A stretch of 64,000 nt of DNA from Gordius sp. MW1 (taxonomy: Eukaryota > Nematomorpha > Gordioida > Gordea > Gordiidae): the NCBI GenBank assembly GCA_964036665.1, contig OZ038528.1:12902501-12966500 (forward strand), in the 5' to 3' direction. The notes under the pieces are model-generated. The model had not been told where the DNA came from. It made no database searches and saw nothing but the letters and a program-made list of their open reading frames with translations. Below, in pieces: positions 26,201-35,200 of the stretch. Made by a program: the position numbers and the translations under genes. The stretch's first letter is position 1. Every line of letters starts with the position of its first letter.

Positions 26201-29200
26201 ATGTGATAGGAGGTATACTATGAGTTAAAGCACAAAAACTTATAGAAAGCTCATGATTTAATCGATTACGGTGTCATCGAATACTCAAATATACCTTTCA
26301 AAATAATCGTTCGCCGGGCACAGATGTCGCTAGGGTGCTCAAAAACTCTCGTTGATATTGCCACATAAGGCTGGTTGCGAACCATCAGAACTCATTTTAA
26401 GCTTTAAATTGTGTAATATATAATGCTATGAATGCCAATATGTGACAAATATATTATTAAATTACTCACATACCCTAAGGGCCACTCATATTAAGGTGAA
26501 AGAATTGAAATTACTAAAATTTGATTTTTTGCAAAAATATAACATTTACTATACTTGGGTTTTTTCTAAGATGAAATATATTCCAATCATATTGATTTAC
26601 TTATAATACCTTAATTAGAATCATACAAAATATAAATACACAATTAAATTTATTAAAATTTTATCACCATAAAAAAGTTTAAGCCGAGATCTAGCCGAAA
26701 AACTCTCTTATCGTCTCGTCTCGACATCGAAATTCTTGTCTCGATATGTGGTCAGTTTTTCGAATTCTCGTCTCGGTTTTTGGAGACGAGAAGAGACCGA
26801 GATTTTTCTCGGTTTTCCGCATCACTAATTTTAGGGAAAGGCAAACTAGGTATATAGAAAAATATAGAAACGCGTGGTAGAAGACGAGCAACGCCCAAGT
26901 TTTAAGGAAAGCTTTAAAAAATATGCTCAGGAGACACAAATGAAGAAACAAGATCGGCATATGTGAAAGCTAAAAATGAAGAAAACGTTGTGTCCAAGGC
27001 TAAAACATGTCTACGAAGATTTAAACGCCAACTTAAATATTAAAGAAGTGGAAATAATGATCTACATAATGCACGGACTAGGCCAAGAAACTCAAAAGAT
27101 GTGGTAAGCGTAAAAACCATAAAGAGCAAGGAAGGCAACACTCTAACACTGGGTCGGGAAGAATAATATAAAGAATATTAAACAATGAAAAGAGATTTTA
27201 AAGTAACGCGTAAGCAAGGTCTATGAAAATGACCCCAGAGTTATTGGTGACAGAAAAAGAAGCTGATCATGTGCTTAAAAATATGGTCATGAGAAGATCG
27301 GTGGGACCTGAAGGCTATGAAATGCTAAGGTTCTTAGGTGCACATTTACCGCAAAGTTATTTAATAAAATATCTGCAAGTGGGAGGATGCCTCACGAGTG
27401 GAGGGAAAGTTAAGTTTAAGTGAGTGACATAAAGTTAGCAGTCGCTATGGGATAGCCACTGTGTATCCGACGTCTATTTACAAAGAATATTTATAGTAAC
27501 GCAAAAACTAAATTAAGGACATCGTATGTCAAACGGATTCAATCTAAATGTTGGTGTGCATACATCTGCATTGAGTTCATTGTCTTCATAACAATGATGT
27601 ATTGGATAACTAAGGAAACGCGAATCACCCTGGGCCGTCCATTGCGAATGATATAATGACGTGAGCAGGATTAAATATAGAAATAATAACGCATATAAAA
27701 GTGGGGATGGATTGAATTAACAGCAATGACCTTAGAGTCAAACTGGATAAATCTTTATACATAGCTTGGAGTCGAGAAATGAACAAAGTAACGATCTGCA
27801 AATCGATTAATAGTGTTTGAGCAGTAAGAGGAATTCAAATATATGGGTGGGTAAAATTTATAAAAAAAAGTATTAGCATTACTAGGGTCTAGTAATGACC
27901 AATCAATTGAAAAATAATACACTTAGGTAAATAGGGGGTATCACCTAAAAGTCATTGGGAAAAAAACATTTTTATTTAAAACAATTATGATAAAATATTT
28001 ATTAATCATGAAAAATGTCCCACCATTTTAAATTCAATCCAAGGTTGTATTGAGAACATTTATGCAAGTAACCTTCATATAAACTTTAAGGCGCCTCTGT
28101 AAACAAGCTTTTTTTGATGTTATTTAATGTTAGGTTTATAATTCCCTAAAGTAAAATCCAAATGTATTTTAGTTGAACACTATTTTTATATAATAAGACT
28201 TCACTATCAATCTTCAAGTCTGTTGAGATTGTATTAACTATGCTGAATATTGATCCCATTTTCCTTCTGTAAGAAAGTCTGAATATTTGGATCAATTTAA
28301 TCCATCATAACCCTATATTTAATATATATTTTAAACATAAACGGGCAATCATTTTGTATTTTTGACTTTACATTATTGCTTAAACCCATTATGGGAATTT
28401 TTCTAATAGCTGGGGCCATCACAATTCAATTACATGCCGACAATGTCGTTTCATCGTATTGATAAAAATATCAAGGCAAAATAATCTCGTCCTTTTTTTG
28501 AAAAAACGTAAGGATTAGATAAGATGATTTTTATGCGATTCATTCAGCCTGCACCTATACCGGCAACATATATGCTTGAAAGACAACATTTAACACTAAA
28601 GATCCAATTGGCAAAATAAATATTATGAGGAAAATATAACTGCGATATCGAGAGCTGCCCCCAAATCAAGTGTCATTTGATTACCCAGGCCTTGTTGCTG
28701 CACACCATAATTTATACCTAACAATGATGCGAATAATATGGGATGATGGTTTCGTCGTTTAAATATGTGAAGTTCTTATGTTTTTGTTGTAAAGACTGAA
28801 GAACTGGCAATTGGCAACTTTGTCAGCCAAGTTAATTCGAATTTTCGCATAAAATTAATTATTTAGTAATCTCACAATACCTATTAAAGCGCCAATTAAA
28901 TGGGACATTTTATTTTAACAACAACCAGATTTTCCCAAAAGTTTTCATATTTTGTTATTTTAAATATTATGTGGGGAGTAATTTACATTATTCCTTTGTA
29001 AAGTTTTTTTTATAATGTGTTGTCTGGCATATGAGTTTGCCATATATACAATATCCTAATTTATCGAAAAAATTCGTTTAAAAGAAACTTTAGGGATAGT
29101 ATATTAATAAAATTGACGTCTGTGATAACATATTTTTTGAGTTTACACGTGAAAAAGTTATTTTCGTCATCTTGCCAAAATAAATTAATTTGGATAAGGA

Positions 29201-32200
29201 CCTAGATGTGCGGACTAATAACTACTTCATAAGATGCAATCATCAACCTAGGTACATGTCCCAAATCGATCCATTTCATCCGTTAAACTGGTCAGCGTCA
29301 CTTTCATCTACTGGCGAATAAATGACAATACAGATTTTATAGGATTTCATTTTTAGTATAATTAAAATACAAGTTCCAAAAAATAAATAATGTTGTTACC
29401 AGAGGAACAAGCTAAAATAAGCATTTTCAGGCACTATAAAAAAGCGTCCATACATAAATATTATGAAACGTAAGTTGCCGTTATAATCTAGGATAACAAT
29501 AAGTTTCTTCTGAAATCCGTTGTCTTATGTCGCGATCGCTTTTATATCCGCCTTTCCTGGCATCACATCAGTATTACACTCTACCTTCCATTTACTATAA
29601 TACTGACCTCCTCCATTTACTATAATACTGACCTCCTCCATTACGCTTTCCTCTCCCCGTACAATTGTTATTGTACATTAATTAATTACATCGCATTGTG
29701 AGTTTGGGCATAAACCAGATGGGGAAAAACCCAGATTAAATCATCCATCACTAACATTATTCAGGGAGAATTCCCTTTACCTATTTCTTCGTAATTATCG
29801 CGTTTTTAAAGATTTGAATATTTTTTATTGGCTTTTATATATATGTTGCAATATTGTGTCAATAAAAAAATTACAAGGTTTGTATATCACAGAATATCAT
29901 AAATAGGCGGAGAAGTGGAGAAATGTGTTACAAAAATATAACACTATGTAGATGGCAGCATATTTATAACTATACATGCATTAATTCTATTAAATAAAAT
30001 GATAAATTATTAAAAAGTAAAAACTTATAGATTATAGACATAATTTGCTATTGATAAAACTTTATTTAAACTATATTAAATTTCTATATGTATACTTAAT
30101 AAAAAAAATTTATTAGTGACTATAATTTAGTCTTAATATTACGATATAAAATATAAATCATAAGTGTTGATAAGGTTAGGTGTTTAAAAAACCTTGAGGT
30201 CGTTATAAATCTCAAACCTAACCTTAAGCTTAGGTTTATAAAACCTCAGGTTTCCCCACGATTAAATAGGGCAATTATTTGATAAATTCAAAATCTTTTA
30301 AGGTCTGACTGATGGTTTTAGGTTAGTTGATATTTATAAATATATTAGAGACCTGCACGGCCCGACCCGCGGAGGGGCCTAAAAGCCCGGCGCGCTTCTG
30401 CTTAAAAATAAAACAACGGGCGGGGCCTGGAAGGGCTGATAAATAGCGTAACGGGCTCGGGCCTAGTTATATTTAAGGCCCGTTAAAAAATTAATTAGAT
30501 TTAATATAAAAGAAGGTGCTTTTATAATGTTCTAATTTGTAATTATTTTATGTATATTTAATTAACAAGGAAAGTTCAATTTTGCTTCCATCCTAGTTCA
30601 TTAATTCATCCATAGCTAAACCCGCATTATAAATGTTAAAGATAATTTATACACGTGATCCCATGGGCGGAGCCAATTTAAATTGGAGGGTGGCAGTTTA
30701 AATAGAGCAAAAAATGTTTTTTCATCAGGAATTTTTGGATTTGGAGGGGTGCAGCTGCCCATATTTGCCTCTCCATTTATACCCTCTAGCAATATTGAAT
30801 GAATTAATTTAATATTATTTAAAATTATTTTTTATTTAAATTGCTATGCAATTTATGGGCTCTCGTTTGGTTATCCGTCATGTCCTCTTGTAAATTTTCA
30901 ATAATTGCTGTGGAAACTTATACGGGTTTTTAATGGCTGTGGACTTATGCTTCTAGAGACTTTTATTTAACTGACCGCTGATTGGCTTTACTTTTTTCGA
31001 CGTCGCCTAAGCTCAAATTCCATTATTGTTTTTGTGCTTTATTAATGAACTTATTTTGGCAATTTGTCTAGGTTGTTAATCTATAACGGATCAATGCGAA
31101 ACTGGCTAAATAATTCCCTGAAAATTAATGCTGACCGTTGCTAACTTCTACTTTAACTGACCCCGGCCAAATGCCAAAATTTATATACTCATTATCATTA
31201 CCAAATTTCAAAACAAATTCTAAAATTTATTTCTTCTCACTTTTATCACTGTATTGTCATTTTATATCAATAACCTAATTATAAATGGTGGCAAAGCAAA
31301 GAAGCTAAGTAGCTTTATTAACACATTATAACCTTAAATAAGGGCTTTAAACGTTTATTTGGCTTATATGGATTTATGTATCCTGAAGTGCCACTTGTAA
31401 AAAAAATTTTCCATATAGGCCGTTTCTTGAAAGATAGAAGAACTCGAGTGACCGGAAATTACCATTTTTTTAAAACTATTTTTATTAACATTTGTAACAC
31501 AAACATATTGTTTGCCTTATCGATAAAAAAAATAAAATAAAAAAATTTTAAGGGCCCGGGCAGCGCTTTGTATAAAAATAGCGGGCCGGGCCCGGGCTTA
31601 TAATTTAACATTTTGACGGGCCCGGAAGGGCTTTTAAATTTTAACTGACCTAAACAGGCCGGTTGCGGGTCTCTAAAATATATAGCCCTAATTTCACTTT
31701 GAACATTAAACGTCAAATTTATTACAGAGCAAAGTGAATAAATTTTTTTAACCATAAGTGAAATGTGAATCGTGCGTTTATGCAGCAGAGTTCGTATTGA
31801 TCAGCAAAGTTTAGATTATAAAGACATTAGAGTACACAAATTGCTTTATACCAGGTTATGGGTAAGGGTAGGCTTTATGTACTACTTCATTAAGAAATAG
31901 CAAAAATTTTAAATTGCAAGTTTTTATTTAAAACTATGATTTATTGATATATGTGATACGCTTAACACATAGCTGTTAGAGCCATAAGAACAATTTAAAT
32001 ATGATTTTATATATTTCAAAGCTTTCAAGGCCGCGGGGGCCCGTCTTCAAGGACAAAATAAAAGGTTAAGATTAGGGCTGCACCGATATCATATTTTTAA
32101 CCGATACCGATATTTAAATAAACGATACCGATACCGATATAATACACAACATAGAATGTTAATATAATTTAAAATATTTTAAATGCTTTGTTGATAAATA

Positions 32201-35200
32201 TTATATATATTATATATAATATAAAAATAAATACATTATACTATAAATTGTAAATACGAAACTAACTTACATATAGATATAAATAAGTGGCGGTAGAAAT
32301 TTGAATGAACGAATCAATGAAAAAATAAATTAGATTTAAGAGCAATTAAGTAAAATTTAATTTAAAAAGTATATAGATATACAGCTCTAACAAATATAAT
32401 ATTTGTAAAAAAAGTTTCAAGTATCGGTATCGGTACGATTAATAACCGATACCGATATCGTTAAAAATCGTGATATCGGTACCGATACCGATACCAATAT
32501 CGGTGCAGCCCTAGTTAAGATTCAAACATGGGCTTTTTTGTCCTCAAATAGGCCCCCTATAGTCCCTTATATCGAATTCCTTTTACTCAAACTAGTTTCA
32601 TCAGTCTCATATTATTGATATAAACTATAAACATATGGAATTGGTAACAACTAATTATATAGGGCAATGTTCATTATTTTAGGCTAATTTATCTTAGATG
32701 TAATATGCGTGTATAATTCCGTAAAAATAGTGTAATTGTTAAAGCTTATAAAAGATCAATACGCTTTAATAACATATATGTTTTAATTATTACATACTTT
32801 TATAAATCTCCTTAATCGCTAATAATTCATATTTTAAACAATCATTCTAGAACAGAATTAAAACCATATTAATTTTGCCCAGACCATTAATATATTTAAA
32901 ATAATTGCTGCTTATATATTCAAACAGCATCACTGAATGGAATTGCTAAATAATTTACCAATAGCTCTGAATGTAGCTGTGTGATATCTGAGGTTGGAAT
33001 ATGTCTCTGGATAATGGCATTTACAGCATTTTCAACAATATCAATCGATTGGAGCATACACATTAATTCGCTTCTTAGATCTAGCCATGATAAATATATA
33101 TAGTCTAAAATAAAATACTAAAGCATGCTGTAAAATATATCACCGTTATGACGACACATAAATTACTCAATCTTACATTAATTTACGTAGCGGGGCGTTG
33201 GTAATGAGCGCGAAGCGGCGGGAAAATTTCGAGCATCAATTACATATGTTTTGAGTTGTTAATATAGGGTATTACATATTATTTTGAACTGGGTCGATTA
33301 GGTCCATTATATTATAACTTACCCACTTTATAAATGAGTGTCCCAAGTTTTCGCATCGCTTCGCGGACATTAGGAACGCCGCGTAAACCCCCGCTAACTT
33401 ATATTTATTAGCAAAATTAACTGAAGCTGGTCAGTGGGCTAAATAGCGTTAAAGATGTAAAAGGAGGAAGGGCGCCAACCCTTTTAGTTTTCGATACTAA
33501 TGAGATGCTCCTCAAAATACCCCGATTTGTATATGTCGCTATTTAGATGCGCTTCAAGTCCTTATTAAATGTAGGGCTAAATTGCATTAAGCCAGAGATA
33601 TTAATTTGGAACAGGCACTAAAACCAGAGGGAACCACTTATATAATTTCAAGTAAACGATTACAATTGTATTACCGTTGAATCGGGTCATAGTACTTTTG
33701 GGGCCATCGTTGATAAGTGAATGCCAATTTTCCTTGAGCAAATCTAACTTGGACCCAATCTCATTTTCGAGTTCTGGGTATCTTTGACAAATAGCATTAC
33801 CATTTTCGCAAATTAGATGAATTTTGTTTTTCAAACAATACAAAAACTCAGGTTGCGACTGATAAATTTTAAAAGTTAGAGTTAAATTTTTTTAGTGATA
33901 CTTGCTGATTTTCCAACCTTTTTAGGCATAGTAAAATAAGATCCAATGTAGTTTCATACATATCCAACCACTTGTTATAAGAAAAAGAATTTACGGACTC
34001 CAAATCGTCTTTCAAAAATCCCCTGGCTTCCTAAATATAAACAAATGTTATTATATCAAAATAAATATCGATTTCTTATTAAAATCTAATTAAAAAACTC
34101 GGGCCTTCGGCCCTCGTGGGAAGGGGGAGAAGGGAAGGGAAGAGGGGAAGGGAAGGGGGGACGACTCATCTGTACTTCGTATAAATGTATCATATTTGCT
34201 ATGCAATTTATGGGCGAGAAAGGTAAGAAGGGGCGAGAATGCCTATAGGGGGGTATTAAATGCCTAATGATTAATTAATAATTTATACAAATTTTCCATT
34301 ATAGGCAAAATGTAATAAAGGCAAAATGTAATATAGGCAAGGGTTAGGGTTAGATTTAGTGTTTGCATCTAGTTGCGTATTACATTAGTTTTTAAGGCCT
34401 TTAGTGATTATGGGTCTAACAAACATTATATTATAAAACAACACAATGTTAAGAATTTGCAGAATTGTTGGGAGAAATTTTTTGTTGAATTTGAACAATT
34501 TTTAATTAAAAAAATCAAAAATTTGGCCAATGGTCACTTTTTCTCTATTGGTCAGTACCAACAGATACTCTATAAGTCAATGATAGCCAAAAAAACGGGA
34601 AAAAAAATTTGATGCTCACTTTGGCCAATGGTCATTTTTTTCAATTGGTCAGCAGCCAGCACACGGTAAAAGTGGATATAAATTCATAAGAGTAAAAAAA
34701 AACAAAAAAAAATTTCGAATCACATTTTGGCCAATGGTCATTTTTTTCCATTGGTTAGCAGCCAGGACACGGTAAAAGTGGATATAAATTCATAATAGTC
34801 AAAAAAAAAAAAAAAAAAGTTTTCGAATCACATTTTGGCCAATGGTCATTTTATTCCATTGGTCAGCAGCCAGCGGACGGCCAAAAAGACATAATAGCAA
34901 TGGTAGGAACAGGAACAATCATAATAGTAAAAAAAAACGAAAAAAATAATTTCGATTGACATTTTGGCCAATGGTCATTTTTTCAATCGGTCAGGAGCCA
35001 GCGGACGGCCAAAAAGTCAAAAAGCAATGGTAGTAACAGGAACAATCATAATAGTCAAAAAAAAACGAAAAAATAAACTCGGATTCACATTTTGGCCATT
35101 GGTCATTTTTTTCATTGGTCAGCAGCCAACGGACGGCCGAAAAGTCTTATTATCAATGATAGTAACAAGAACAACATAAGAGTCAAAAAAACTCCGAGAT

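Larger units (their letters stand above)
22833..26827 (+). mobile_element. GATCTCG-family TIR transposon, hAT-like, carrying a nested piggyBac
   Basis: Left end TAGTGTTTCGATCTCG, right end CCGCATCACTA. Flanks GATTTAGG and ATTTTAGG (6 of 8) resemble an aged 8-bp duplication, and the flanking LINE matches the full-length copy across the gap. Without the piggyBac element it would be about 1.6 kb, with no coding sequence seen. Its right half (25976-26680) is related to 61800-62400. hAT class is inferred from the TAGTG end and the 8-bp spacing. Confidence 0.6.
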
